A DNA stretch of 64,000 nt from NCBI GenBank assembly GCA_030583905.1, contig CP129481.1:310001-374000 (forward strand), written 5' to 3'. Under the pieces are notes generated by a model. The model was given only the letters and a program-made list of their open reading frames with translations, made no database searches and had not been told where the DNA came from. Position numbers and translations under genes: made by a program. The stretch comes from Anaerolineales bacterium (GTDB lineage Bacteria; Chloroflexota; Anaerolineae; Anaerolineales; Villigracilaceae). Positions 33,701-42,038 of the stretch are shown here, piece by piece (the stretch's first letter is position 1; the number at the start of each line of letters is the position of its first letter).

Positions 33701-35731
33701 TTACTCACAAATCCTTTTTTGAATGAACTCTTCCATTTCAGCGGATAATCTTTCTCGCTCCGCGAACTTCGTCATATTGTTACAGGTTTGCACACGCAAA
33801 AACTTATCTGAAACGATGATGCGCATCATCTCGCGCAGGCGTTCCACATCGCCCAGCATTGCATATGCTTGAAAGAATGGCATCCACTCCAAACTATCGT
33901 TGGGATAATAGCCGTTCCCAAGTGCATCTTCATGCAACAAGGGAATTTGATTCCAATCACCGCGCTGGCGGGCAAGGTCTGCTTTTTGATAATAATAGCA
34001 CCAACCACGCTCCGGCTCCACGCCAAACACAGCCACAGGCGGAGTTGGCGACTCGCCATCCGTGATAACAGCGTCCAAGCGCGAGTACGGCGCGACCAGT
34101 ACCAGCCGTTCGGCATCCACAGGGGAGAGTTCCGGCGCATCTCCGTCGATGAAGCGCACGCATGTATCCGAACGGGATTGGATCATCACCAAAATATTTC
34201 CGAAATCACGCTCCAGATAATTACCGCGCCGCAAAGGCGTCTCCATGCTTCCGTTTGTAAGCACTTTATTGACCGTTTCACCGTTCAACACTGCGGCGGG
34301 CAGTTTCACCACCACAGGCACATTGTTTTGTTTTTCAGGATAATAGATGAAATTCGCCGGTCCCCAAATGAAATAATCCTCGCTCAATGAACTGCCGGGA
34401 TATGACGCGAGCAGCGTCACGCTTTCCTCGATCATCGGCGCGCGCCATGCCGCCTGCCACCAGAAATTACGCGTCGCTTCGGTTTCGTAGGCATAACGAA
34501 TCGTGTTGCCGTAATGGGTCAGCGCCGCGATGGAAACAAGTATGCCCAGCACCGCGATCTGTGTGCCGCGCCGCGCAATGCCTTCAACGAGCAGCGCCAG
34601 CAGCATCACCGCGCCGATGGAAGCGATCAGTGAATACCGTGAATAATCGGGCAAGGTGACATGCCGATTGACAAGGATGACAGGGATCAATCCGCCCGCC
34701 ATGGTGAGGAGACTGATGAATAGTGTCTCGCGCATCCTGCCCGTATCGGAGCCCGAATCAATTTCTGACGATTTTCCTCCCACCCAACGGATCCCGTATA
34801 ACAATGCCGCCGCCGCGGCGATCGCCAATGCGCTCCCTGCCGCCATATCCTTCAAACGCATGGGAAACGCCAGTTGATACATCGGCAAACTCCATGCCAC
34901 CAGCGTTACCGTGAAAAAATCCTGGATCAGATAATTCAGCCACCATAGACCTGTCATGGGCGATGATAAAAATTGCGATAACTGCGCCCCCACATCCGTG
35001 GCGCGGCGCTCGGATTCAAAGAAGAACAGCCGCCAAACAAGAAATCCCGCCGCGATGAGCAGGAAAGGCAAACTGACGGAAACGATCTTCCCCGCCTTCT
35101 GCCGGAAATTTTCTCCCTGTGTGCGCCACATTAACAAAGCGACGCACGCAAAACGGAATACTTCGATCCCCACAAAATATTCCATCTGACTTAGATATCC
35201 CCATCCCGCCAGAATGGAACCTGCAATCAATAAGATTTTCTGCGTACGCTCAACCGCCAAAACCGATCTGACCGTCAATGCCACCGAAAGTGTCGCCAAA
35301 AACAAGCCAAGGATGTGCGATTGATAGTCGATCGCGTTCGGCATGGACAGAAAACCCGGGTAAATCGCGAACAGCATTCCGGTGACCAATGCGAAAAGAT
35401 TCCGACGCTCCCCCCACAGCATATGCATCGTCCAATAGACAAACACGCCCCCCAAAGCTCGAAATAGGAATGCGCTCAGGTGATACCAAAGCGGGTCGAA
35501 CCCGAACAGCGAAAACAGCGGGATCATCGCCAATGCGCGCCCGGGGCGGTCAATGCCGAATATCTCGTGGAAGAAACCAGCATCCTTGACCTGCATGTCA
35601 TACATCAGATACCAGTCATCGTTGAGATAGCCGATCTGGTTCACCAAAGGCAAATAAGCGATCCCTGCGATCACCAAAATCAGCAGGGCGCCAGACCAGA
35701 ACAAACCGAGTTTCGCTCTAAATTTCTGCAT
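33701..35731 (-). CDS. Large polytopic membrane protein, GT-C-like
   Basis: A 676-residue protein with about twelve transmembrane helices in the first 430 residues and a soluble C-terminal domain of about 240. The first loop has LNDDWYLMYDMQVKD and DRPGRALAMIP, an acidic pattern like GT-C glycosyltransferases. The tail has helical repeats and ends MEEFIQKRICE. Two nucleotides separate it from the dehydrogenase gene. It probably acts on lipid-linked sugars outside the membrane. Confidence 0.65.
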   Translation of the reverse strand: MQKFRAKLGLFWSGALLILVIAGIAYLPLVNQIGYLNDDWYLMYDMQVKDAGFFHEIFGIDRPGRALAMIPLFSLFGFDPLWYHLSAFLFRALGGVFVYWTMHMLWGERRNLFALVTGMLFAIYPGFLSMPNAIDYQSHILGLFLATLSVALTVRSVLAVERTQKILLIAGSILAGWGYLSQMEYFVGIEVFRFACVALLMWRTQGENFRQKAGKIVSVSLPFLLIAAGFLVWRLFFFESERRATDVGAQLSQFLSSPMTGLWWLNYLIQDFFTVTLVAWSLPMYQLAFPMRLKDMAAGSALAIAAAAALLYGIRWVGGKSSEIDSGSDTGRMRETLFISLLTMAGGLIPVILVNRHVTLPDYSRYSLIASIGAVMLLALLVEGIARRGTQIAVLGILVSIAALTHYGNTIRYAYETEATRNFWWQAAWRAPMIEESVTLLASYPGSSLSEDYFIWGPANFIYYPEKQNNVPVVVKLPAAVLNGETVNKVLTNGSMETPLRRGNYLERDFGNILVMIQSRSDTCVRFIDGDAPELSPVDAERLVLVAPYSRLDAVITDGESPTPPVAVFGVEPERGWCYYYQKADLARQRGDWNQIPLLHEDALGNGYYPNDSLEWMPFFQAYAMLGDVERLREMMRIIVSDKFLRVQTCNNMTKFAERERLSAEMEEFIQKRICE

Positions 35732-35746
35732 GGTTCGCGGATGGGC

Positions 35747-36409
35747 TTAATGCCGCTTTCTCATCAGGAAATCGGCGATCTCGAAATCGAGTTCTTCGTC
35801 GATATCCCAGGCTTCGTCGGCGTCGATCTCGAACATCAGCGGACTGTCACCGATGCGATGTTTTTTGCGTTCAAGATTTTCACGTGTGAACATGTAAATA
35901 CAAGAGTTCTCTTCGTACACAGGCGGCAGGTCTTGCGTCTGGATCAGTTCGAGTGGATTGTGATTGATGGCGCGCCCATCCTGAAAATACAGGCGGGTTT
36001 GTAAACGTGTAACCGAAAATAATGAATCATATTTCGGATATTCCGCAAGAAAGTCTTTTATTCCGCGCGAAATGGTTTCGGCTTTGAGCAGTGGATTGGT
36101 GGAGTGCGTTTGCAGGTAAAAATCCGCTTGTACCTGCGCGGTGTCGTAGAGCAGGATGTCGTTCATGGGAACATCGTCGGCGCGGAGATGCCCGGGGCGT
36201 TGGATCAGCTTCACGTCAGGGAAGAGGCGGCGCACGCCGTCCATCACAGGCTCGGAGTCCGTATCCACGATGATCGTTTCGATTTCGGGCACGGCATTCA
36301 GCGTTTCCAAAATGTGTTGGAAGAGAGGCTTGCCCGCGAGCGGGCGGTAGTTTTTCCCCGGCACGCGCTGGCTGTGGTGGCGCATGGGGACAAGGGCGGC
36401 AAGTTTCAT
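35747..36409 (-). CDS. CMP-sugar (acylneuraminate-type) cytidylyltransferase
   Basis: A 220-residue NeuA/KdsB-class enzyme. LVPMRHHSQRVPGKNYRPLAGKPLFQHILETL matches the nucleotide-binding motif, although the usual A-R-G-G-S-K is M-R-H-H-S-Q. Further marks are IIVDTDSEPVMD and HLRADDVPMNDILLYD. It activates an acidic sugar or related acid with CTP. The exact sugar cannot be read; no NeuB or NeuC homologue is in the window. First gene of the leftward EPS series. Confidence 0.8.
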   Translation of the reverse strand: MKLAALVPMRHHSQRVPGKNYRPLAGKPLFQHILETLNAVPEIETIIVDTDSEPVMDGVRRLFPDVKLIQRPGHLRADDVPMNDILLYDTAQVQADFYLQTHSTNPLLKAETISRGIKDFLAEYPKYDSLFSVTRLQTRLYFQDGRAINHNPLELIQTQDLPPVYEENSCIYMFTRENLERKKHRIGDSPLMFEIDADEAWDIDEELDFEIADFLMRKRH

Positions 36410-36442
36410 GCCCCTATTTTATCCCCATACAGGGCATTTGTC

Positions 36443-37267
36443 TTACAACGCGCGCGACATTTGCCATTGAGAAAGCGACTCGCGCACCATGCCGACCTGC
36501 TCGAAGATGAAACCCATCTCTTCGGGGTAGATGGGCGAGACGTGCCAGATCTTGTTTGGGAATTTTGCGAAGAGCGCGCGCAGCAGGACTCCGCTCAAGC
36601 CTGCTCCGCGTGAGCGAGCCTTGACCAACACCGACGAGATCGCCACGTCGGTTGCGTCGGGATTGCTGATGAGGCAGTACGCGTCGTTGAGACGGAAGGC
36701 GCGTGATGGCGGCGTGTGCTGTACGATGCTGGTGCCGGAGAGTTGCCAAGGCAGGTCTTTGATACCGTGATAGGTGACCTGCCGCGCAAGATCGCGGATA
36801 TCGATCTCTTCCAAATTGTGCGCGGACTCGGATTGCGGATGTTCGAGTTTGTATCCCACCAGCCTGCGGACTTTTGTGAAACCGACTTTCTCATATAACT
36901 TCACGCCCGCCGTATTTTGCTCGATGACTTCGAGAACCATTTCCTTTTCGCCGCGCGCTTTTGCTTCTTCGATGAGTTTCTCCATCGCCCACGTCCCCAC
37001 GCCGCCGCTGCGGGCATCCGACGTGATGCCCATCGCCGCGAGGCGGCTCGTCCAGCCGCGGCGGGCGATGAACGCAATGCCGATCTGGTCATCGTCTTTC
37101 ATTAAGACACGGCTGGCGGTCAGGTCAATGCCATCGCGGCGGATCATGGCATGAAGCGCCATATCCGTGATGCTGACAGGGACAAAGTAACCTTCGAAAC
37201 TGCGGGTCATCAAATCCGCGAGGGCGGGGATGGGAAATTCAGAGGCGGGGATGAGGGAGATGGTCAT
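36443..37267 (-). CDS. GNAT acetyltransferase with second GNAT-like half
   Basis: A 274-residue protein. Residues 1-140 form a complete GNAT domain with the acetyl-CoA loop ITSDARSGGVGTWAMEKLIEEAKARG and EQNTAGVKLYEKVGFTKVRRL. Residues 150-274 resemble a second, degenerate GNAT domain lacking the glycine loop. Substrate unknown. It lies between the EPS region and the PBP gene without overlap to either. Confidence 0.82.
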   Translation of the reverse strand: MTISLIPASEFPIPALADLMTRSFEGYFVPVSITDMALHAMIRRDGIDLTASRVLMKDDDQIGIAFIARRGWTSRLAAMGITSDARSGGVGTWAMEKLIEEAKARGEKEMVLEVIEQNTAGVKLYEKVGFTKVRRLVGYKLEHPQSESAHNLEEIDIRDLARQVTYHGIKDLPWQLSGTSIVQHTPPSRAFRLNDAYCLISNPDATDVAISSVLVKARSRGAGLSGVLLRALFAKFPNKIWHVSPIYPEEMGFIFEQVGMVRESLSQWQMSRAL

Positions 37268-37299
37268 TTTTCACCATTATACCGAATTGGAAATAAATG

Positions 37300-39861
37300 C
37301 TACTCGCCAATCGTCACTTGAATCACTGCCGTTTCAATGACCTGATCGTTTCGTACAACAACCAATTGAACAGCGTACAATCCGCTTAATCCAGTCGTAT
37401 TCCATTCCGCCAGTTGACCGTTCTCCACGGGCGTGAAATTATCGCTGCCCAACTGAATCCACGTTTGCGGATTCAAACCCCTGCCAACCTGCACACGATA
37501 ATACAGAAAATCATCGCCCGCCGCCGTGCCGATGATGCGCACCACGCCGTTCACATCCGCGAAGAGTTGCGGGGCGGTGATGTTTGCGTTCGGGTTGAAT
37601 GTTGGCGGTTGGATGGCATCGTACGCGCTGGGCGGCACGGGCAGACCTTCACTCTGCGCCCATGCGCGCGCATTTTCGGGGACGATCATATACACGCGAT
37701 TATCAATTAATTCGGGCGGAGTGAAAACCGTTGCCAGCAGACCTGTTTCACGATTAATGGAAAACTCGCGGAACAAGGTATCGGCTTGCGTCGGTTCGCT
37801 GCCCGTTAAGAAAACTTCCGTCACCAAGTTCGGACATTCGCGCGTCGGCAGTAAACCCGATGGGTCGCAGACCGTCATCACCGCCACGCCTTGCGGGAGA
37901 GTCCAGCCATCGGGCGGGAGGTTTGCAGAGGCGGTTTGCATGAGCGCATTCCACAACGCGGCGGGGAAGCGGGGAGTTACCCCCCTCGGTCCCCCCTGAA
38001 GGGGGGAAGAAATCAAGTCATCCTCTTGCGCAAGGGGGGCACGCACGCCTGTCCATGTGACGACCACATGCGAAGGCGTGTAACCGACCACCCACGCATC
38101 ACTGCCATCCACCGTCTGCCCGACCTTCACGCCCGCGGGTCTGCCGATCTCCAGCGGGTTCTGCCTGCCCCACGTCTCCCAGCGCGCGGGTTCGTCGCTG
38201 AGCACATGCGTCATCACATACGCCATCGCGGACGTCACCACCGTCCGCGCCTGCGGCAGCGACCAATCGAGCAGCACGGCACGGTCTGCCGACTCCACGC
38301 GCAGCACGGTCACAGGCGTGAAATCATCGTTCACGTCCCGACCAAAATACACGCCTTGCGCCGCAAACACGCCATACGCACCCGCGAGGTCGAGCATGGT
38401 CACATCTTCATCGAGCACGATCCCAAACGACGACTCCACCTGCCGCACGTTCTCGATTCCCATTTGCGCCTTCAAGGTCTCAACAGGCACTTGATAATCG
38501 TTCGCCAGCGCAACGCGCAAGCGGACGGGTCCGTGGAAGATGCCGTCAAAGTTTTGGATGTTCGACTCTTGGGGAATGTCCCACGTCAGCGAGGCGGGAC
38601 TCAAGCCGCGGGTGAATCCCGTCAAATAGACAAACGCATCGAGACCTGACCCGGGCTTGTGCGGGCTGACCAGTGGAGTTTCTGCGCCCCTGATGGTTTC
38701 TCCGACGAGCGCCAGGACCTGACCTGTCTTCGGGTCAAGGATCAACGCGCTGGCGGATGAATCTTCGAATGTCACCGCGGGCGGCAGGGACGGCAATAGC
38801 CGCGCCGAGTCGCAGGTGATTTCAGGGTCGGGAGTCCCTGCGAGGCGTGCGGCGTAGACTTCCGTTGTGCAGGCGGATTGGGTTTGCAGGTCGTAGTCCA
38901 GCGTGGTGATGATGTTGATGCCGCCGCGTTCGAGCCGCGCGCGCGGGATGGACGAATCCAATTGGGCGAGGACGAGGTTGACGAAAGCAGGAGCAATCTG
39001 GGGCGGAGTCTGAGGCGATGCTTGAAAGGCGGGAGTCACCAGCAGCGCGGATTCCACTTCGGAGGTGGGAGCGAGTCCGAGGTCGTTCATCACATACAGC
39101 AGTTCGCGCCCGCGTTGAATGGCGACCTGCGGCGCATCCAGCGGGTTGAGCGCGGGAGATTCGCCCACCGCCGCTAGTATCGCGGATTCGGCGAGGGTGA
39201 GTTGGTCGGCGGATTTGCCGAAGTACAACTGCGCGGCGGCTTCGACCCCGTAGGCGCGGACCCCGAAGTCGGCGCTGTTGAGATGCCACTCGATGACCTG
39301 CGCGCGCCCGAATTGCGCGGTGACCTGCGCGGCAAGAATGCGCTCGCGGACGGCGCGGCGGAGGCTGGGCGGTTCGTCGTAGAGCAGGAGGTCGGAGACG
39401 AGTTTTTGCGCGAGCGTGGGGTGTTGGCGCGGGTCGGTGATGCCTTCGAGCGTGAAGCCCGCGTGACGGTTGAAGTCCGCGTCGGCGGCGGCGATGACGG
39501 CGTTGACGAGGTGCGCGGGGATGTGCTGCGGGTTCTGGTCGCTGACGGGGATGTAGCGGCGCGGGGTTTCGTTCGGCGCAAACGTGGCGAGGACGCGCGT
39601 GCCTGTGCGGTCGTAGATGCGCGTGGGCTGCAGGAGCAAACCGTCGGGCGGGTTGAGCAGGATGGGCAGGGCTTGCGTGGAGGGCAGGTCGCGGGTGACG
39701 TCGGCGTAGGCGAACGCGCCCAGCAAAATGGCGGCGCCGAGCAGGATCGAAAGGATGATCCCCCCGCTGAGGATGAATCCGCGCGCGCGGTTTTCGCTTT
39801 GTTTTTGTCGGTTCAGTCGGCGTTCGCGGCGGGCGCGGAGGACGGGCAGGGTGGAGGGCAT
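37300..39861 (-). CDS. Class A penicillin-binding protein homologue, active sites lost
   Basis: An 853-residue protein with class A PBP layout: cytoplasmic basic tail, transmembrane helix (about 29-52), GT51 region (about 75-260), transpeptidase region (about 365-610) and a C-terminal extension with beta domains. The catalytic residues are not conserved. The GT51 catalytic Glu is Ala126 (ADADF for EDxxF), GGSTITQQL is QHPTLAQKL, SxxK is S405-G-L-D408, SxN is D455-Y-Q457 and KTG is K579-V-G581. The second GT51 Glu (E173) remains. The frame is open over 2.5 kb and domain lengths are normal, so this looks like a maintained pseudoenzyme. A repeat-derived insert lies at about 612-629. A scaffold or regulatory role at the envelope is inferred. 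Confidence 0.85.
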   Translation of the reverse strand: MPSTLPVLRARRERRLNRQKQSENRARGFILSGGIILSILLGAAILLGAFAYADVTRDLPSTQALPILLNPPDGLLLQPTRIYDRTGTRVLATFAPNETPRRYIPVSDQNPQHIPAHLVNAVIAAADADFNRHAGFTLEGITDPRQHPTLAQKLVSDLLLYDEPPSLRRAVRERILAAQVTAQFGRAQVIEWHLNSADFGVRAYGVEAAAQLYFGKSADQLTLAESAILAAVGESPALNPLDAPQVAIQRGRELLYVMNDLGLAPTSEVESALLVTPAFQASPQTPPQIAPAFVNLVLAQLDSSIPRARLERGGINIITTLDYDLQTQSACTTEVYAARLAGTPDPEITCDSARLLPSLPPAVTFEDSSASALILDPKTGQVLALVGETIRGAETPLVSPHKPGSGLDAFVYLTGFTRGLSPASLTWDIPQESNIQNFDGIFHGPVRLRVALANDYQVPVETLKAQMGIENVRQVESSFGIVLDEDVTMLDLAGAYGVFAAQGVYFGRDVNDDFTPVTVLRVESADRAVLLDWSLPQARTVVTSAMAYVMTHVLSDEPARWETWGRQNPLEIGRPAGVKVGQTVDGSDAWVVGYTPSHVVVTWTGVRAPLAQEDDLISSPLQGGPRGVTPRFPAALWNALMQTASANLPPDGWTLPQGVAVMTVCDPSGLLPTRECPNLVTEVFLTGSEPTQADTLFREFSINRETGLLATVFTPPELIDNRVYMIVPENARAWAQSEGLPVPPSAYDAIQPPTFNPNANITAPQLFADVNGVVRIIGTAAGDDFLYYRVQVGRGLNPQTWIQLGSDNFTPVENGQLAEWNTTGLSGLYAVQLVVVRNDQVIETAVIQVTIGE
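37978..38030. repeat. CCCCCCTxxGGTCCCCCCTGAAGGGGGG-type repeat inside the PBP gene
   Basis: A hairpin-forming intergenic-type element (CCCCCCT and AGGGGGG arms) lies in frame and encodes SSPLQGGPRGVTP after the KTG-equivalent region. It encodes no conserved PBP motif. Confidence 0.65.
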
Positions 39862-39909
39862 GGGGGAAGTATAAAGTATGAAAGAGGAAAGAAGAAAGAG
39901 AGAGAAGTG

Positions 39910-39942
39910 AAAAACTCCGAGTGAATGGCTCGGAGTTTTTTT
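39910..39942. terminator. Bidirectional terminator between HNH and PBP genes
   Basis: ACTCCGAG and CTCGGAGT form an 8-bp stem with A5 on one side and T7 on the other, giving a T run on both strands. It should end the HNH transcript coming from 40858. Confidence 0.85.
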
Positions 39943-39949
39943 ATATTAA

Positions 39950-40858
39950 TCATCCCGCTCTTGTAAATTTACTATATCTCCAATCCAAAGCATCTCTATT
40001 TGGATAATGGTTTTTCGATCTTGGCAAAATTAGTTTGGTCTTGTGTAAGCCTTTTAATCCATGTTGTAAAACAGGACCATCTTCTTCTTCCAAAATATCT
40101 TCACGAACATGAATAATATAGTCAGGTGTCACACCAATTATGAAACTGTCATAAGCGGCGTGATGTAGTTTACAAAGAGACAATCCATTGTCGATTGTGG
40201 ATTTTCCTTCAGGAAGGTTGTCAGGGATGATATGAGCGGCGTCAAGTAATTCTCGATGCTTCAAACGACAAAATGCGCATTGGGATTTGTATGCATTTAA
40301 TACTTTCTCTCGGAAACTCCGTTGATGTAATCTGATTTTTACAGTCGAAGTTAAATAAGCGTGCCTTGCATCGGATACTTCTGCAACTTGACGCGCGATG
40401 TAGGATTCTGTGTATTCAAATGCAGGAAGAACGTCATCCACAGCCACTTTGAAAGTTAGGTTACTTGGATCATCTCCAATGATGTAAACGGGATATGTGG
40501 CAAGATATTTTCCTGGTTCGATCCCATGAAAATATACAAGTGGGCGTTTCAGCTCAAACACTTTTCTTAAGCCTACATTGTCACGGTGATTCGGGTCTGT
40601 TCCACGATAACGATAAATTAAGAAGTTGTCATTTCCAAAATAATCGTCATATGGACCTTTGGGTGCGGTCGTTATAGAAAGAGGCAGATCAAGAATTTGC
40701 GGCTTGAAAATCCCCTGTGGAGCAACAAGTGGAATTCGTTGACCTTGAAATTCAAAACCTTGTTCGAGTAATTTTCTTGGCAATACATCCCCATGCGAAT
40801 TGATTTGTTCTGAAAGCCAATCGAATGCCGCTAATCGAACTTGCAGGTCAATATCCAT
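39950..40858 (-). CDS. HNH endonuclease with SRA-like N-terminal domain
   Basis: A 302-residue protein. The N-terminal 170 residues (LPRKLLEQGFEFQGQRIPLVAPQGIFKPQ, YRYRGTDPNHRDNVGLR) match a family of putative restriction enzymes with an SRA/modified-base-type domain. The C-terminal HNH_2 nuclease has CAFCRLKHRELLDAAHIIPD and NGLSLCKLHHAAYD, so Zn-binding Cys and catalytic His are present. Family knowledge suggests cleavage of modified DNA (type IV-like restriction); specificity is unknown. A -10-like TAAAAT lies 6 nt before the ATG and no Shine-Dalgarno is seen, so it may be leaderless. Lower G+C than its neighbours suggests recent transfer. Confidence 0.85.
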   Translation of the reverse strand: MDIDLQVRLAAFDWLSEQINSHGDVLPRKLLEQGFEFQGQRIPLVAPQGIFKPQILDLPLSITTAPKGPYDDYFGNDNFLIYRYRGTDPNHRDNVGLRKVFELKRPLVYFHGIEPGKYLATYPVYIIGDDPSNLTFKVAVDDVLPAFEYTESYIARQVAEVSDARHAYLTSTVKIRLHQRSFREKVLNAYKSQCAFCRLKHRELLDAAHIIPDNLPEGKSTIDNGLSLCKLHHAAYDSFIIGVTPDYIIHVREDILEEEDGPVLQHGLKGLHKTKLILPRSKNHYPNRDALDWRYSKFTRAG

Positions 40859-40876
40859 TACACGATTTTACTCGCT

Positions 40877-41026
40877 AATCAGGCGAACAGGGAGCGCGAC
40901 AGGTGGGTGACACGTCAACTACGGCGGATGGGCTGGCGCGTGGTCCGCGTGTGGGAACACGATTTGAAGGTCCCTGCGCGGGTGGGGGCGAGGGTGAAGA
41001 AGGCTTGGTCCATGACGGGGAGTTGA
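40877..41026 (+). pseudogene. C-terminal remnant of a Vsr/DUF559-type endonuclease
   Basis: The stretch NRERDRWVTRQLRRMGWRVVRVWEHDLK matches the C-terminal end of very-short-patch-repair endonucleases (N-x-x-RD-x-x-V-x-x-L-x-x-x-GWRV-x-x-W-E). Only about 45 residues remain; the catalytic N-terminal part is absent and the frame runs back into antisense of the HNH gene. Vsr normally accompanies 5-methylcytosine methylases, none of which is nearby. Confidence 0.65.
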
Positions 41027-41099
41027 TAGGGCGTTAATCTACGCGCAGTTTACGACTGCGTTCGCATCGCCCATAGTCCGAGTGCAGGTTATGGTAAAA

Positions 41100-41139
41100 T
41101 GACGGAAAATATACGTCATATGACGGGTAAAATCCGTCA
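41100..41139 (+). promoter_or_regulatory. Duplicated operator: two TGACG-N9-CGTCA palindromes
   Basis: Copy 1 is at 41100-41118 and copy 2 at 41121-41139, both exact TGACG with a 9-nt spacer and CGTCA. The copies are 21 bp apart, two helical turns, so bound dimers would sit on the same DNA face. The inner half-sites make the palindrome CGTCATATGACG. It lies 18 nt before the winged-helix gene and downstream of a TAAAAT -10-like box. Most simply an autoregulatory operator. Confidence 0.8.
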
Positions 41140-41157
41140 GAACAGAAAGGCTGCCCC

Positions 41158-41487
41158 ATGATCGAAGTATTGCTTGGCTCAAAGAACGCCGAACGGGTGT
41201 TGATCTACATCTTTGCGCGCGAAGAGGGCTATGCGCGGGAGATTGCGCGGTTCTTTGAAACCGACTTGAAATCCATTCAAAACCAACTGGATAAATTGGA
41301 GGCAGGCGGGGTGCTCGTCAGCCGCGAGGTGGGGCGGACGCGTCCGTATGTTTTCAATCCGCGCTACCCGTTTTTGAGCGAATTGAAAGCCCTGTTGGAG
41401 AAGGCACTCTCGTTCTATCCAGCCGCCGAGCGGGATGACCTGATGATGAACCGCCGCAGACCGCGGTCAAGAGGGAAGGAACTGTGA
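41158..41487 (+). CDS. Winged-helix transcriptional regulator (antitoxin-like)
   Basis: A 109-residue ArsR-like winged helix. Residues 1-70 give LLGSKNAERVLIYIFAREEGYAREIARFFETDLKSIQNQLDKLEAGGVLVSREVGRTRPYVFN-type helix-turn-helix and wing (positions 41170-41370). The basic tail ends RRRPRSRGKEL. It overlaps the nucleotidyltransferase gene by 4 nt (GTGA). It probably binds the paired operator just upstream and represses both genes. Similar two-gene sets act as antitoxin and toxin (AbiE-like), but this protein is smaller than AbiEi. Confidence 0.8.
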   Translation: MIEVLLGSKNAERVLIYIFAREEGYAREIARFFETDLKSIQNQLDKLEAGGVLVSREVGRTRPYVFNPRYPFLSELKALLEKALSFYPAAERDDLMMNRRRPRSRGKEL

Positions 41488-42017
41488 AGCGCATCAAATC
41501 CATGAGCCAGGCGGAACTGGCGGCGTATATTCAGGATGCGTTGCACTCGGAAGGAATCCATGTGGTGCTGTCAGGCGGGAGCGCGGTTTCGTTTTACAGC
41601 GGGGATCAGTATGTATCGAAAGATTTGGACCTGGTCAACACAGGCTTTGCCAGACGAAGCAAGATCAAATCCATAATGGAGACATTGGGCTTCACCGAAA
41701 AGGGGCGGTATTTCCTGCACCATGAAACAACGCTGTTTGTGGAGTTTCCCGATGGTCCGCTTTCGGTGGGAGAGGAACCCGTGGCGGAAGTCAGCGAATT
41801 CGAGTTGTCAACGGGGACATTGAAGGTGTTGTCACCGACCGATTGCGTCAAAGACAGGTTGTGCGCCTTTTACTTCTGGAATGACCTGCAGGGTTTGGAA
41901 CAGGCTGTCTTGGTCGCAAAAAGTCAAGCTGTGGATTTGAAGGAAGTCAAACGCTGGTCAAAGGTCGAGGGAAAGGAATTCGAATACAAGCGTTTTGAGA
42001 AGAAACTTTCAGATTGA
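41484..42017 (+). CDS. Nucleotidyltransferase-fold protein (AbiEii/DUF6036-like, toxin candidate)
   Basis: A 177-residue protein starting with GTG inside the upstream stop (GTGA). It has the minimal nucleotidyltransferase signature VVLSGGSAVSFYSG and YVSKDLDLVNTGF, with the GGS motif and D-x-D metal residues. Further conserved-looking parts are LKVLSPTDCVKDRLCAFYFWND. AbiEii- and MenT-type toxins share this signature and transfer nucleotides to tRNA or protein. Activity here is inferred, not shown; the pairing with a winged-helix gene and a double operator supports a toxin-antitoxin role. Confidence 0.72.
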   Translation: MKRIKSMSQAELAAYIQDALHSEGIHVVLSGGSAVSFYSGDQYVSKDLDLVNTGFARRSKIKSIMETLGFTEKGRYFLHHETTLFVEFPDGPLSVGEEPVAEVSEFELSTGTLKVLSPTDCVKDRLCAFYFWNDLQGLEQAVLVAKSQAVDLKEVKRWSKVEGKEFEYKRFEKKLSD

Positions 42018-42038
42018 TGATAGCGGGTGGGGGCACGC

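Noticed and set aside
41043..41062. CGCAG/CTGCG hairpin after the Vsr remnant as a terminator
   Set aside because: Stem of five base pairs without a following T run.
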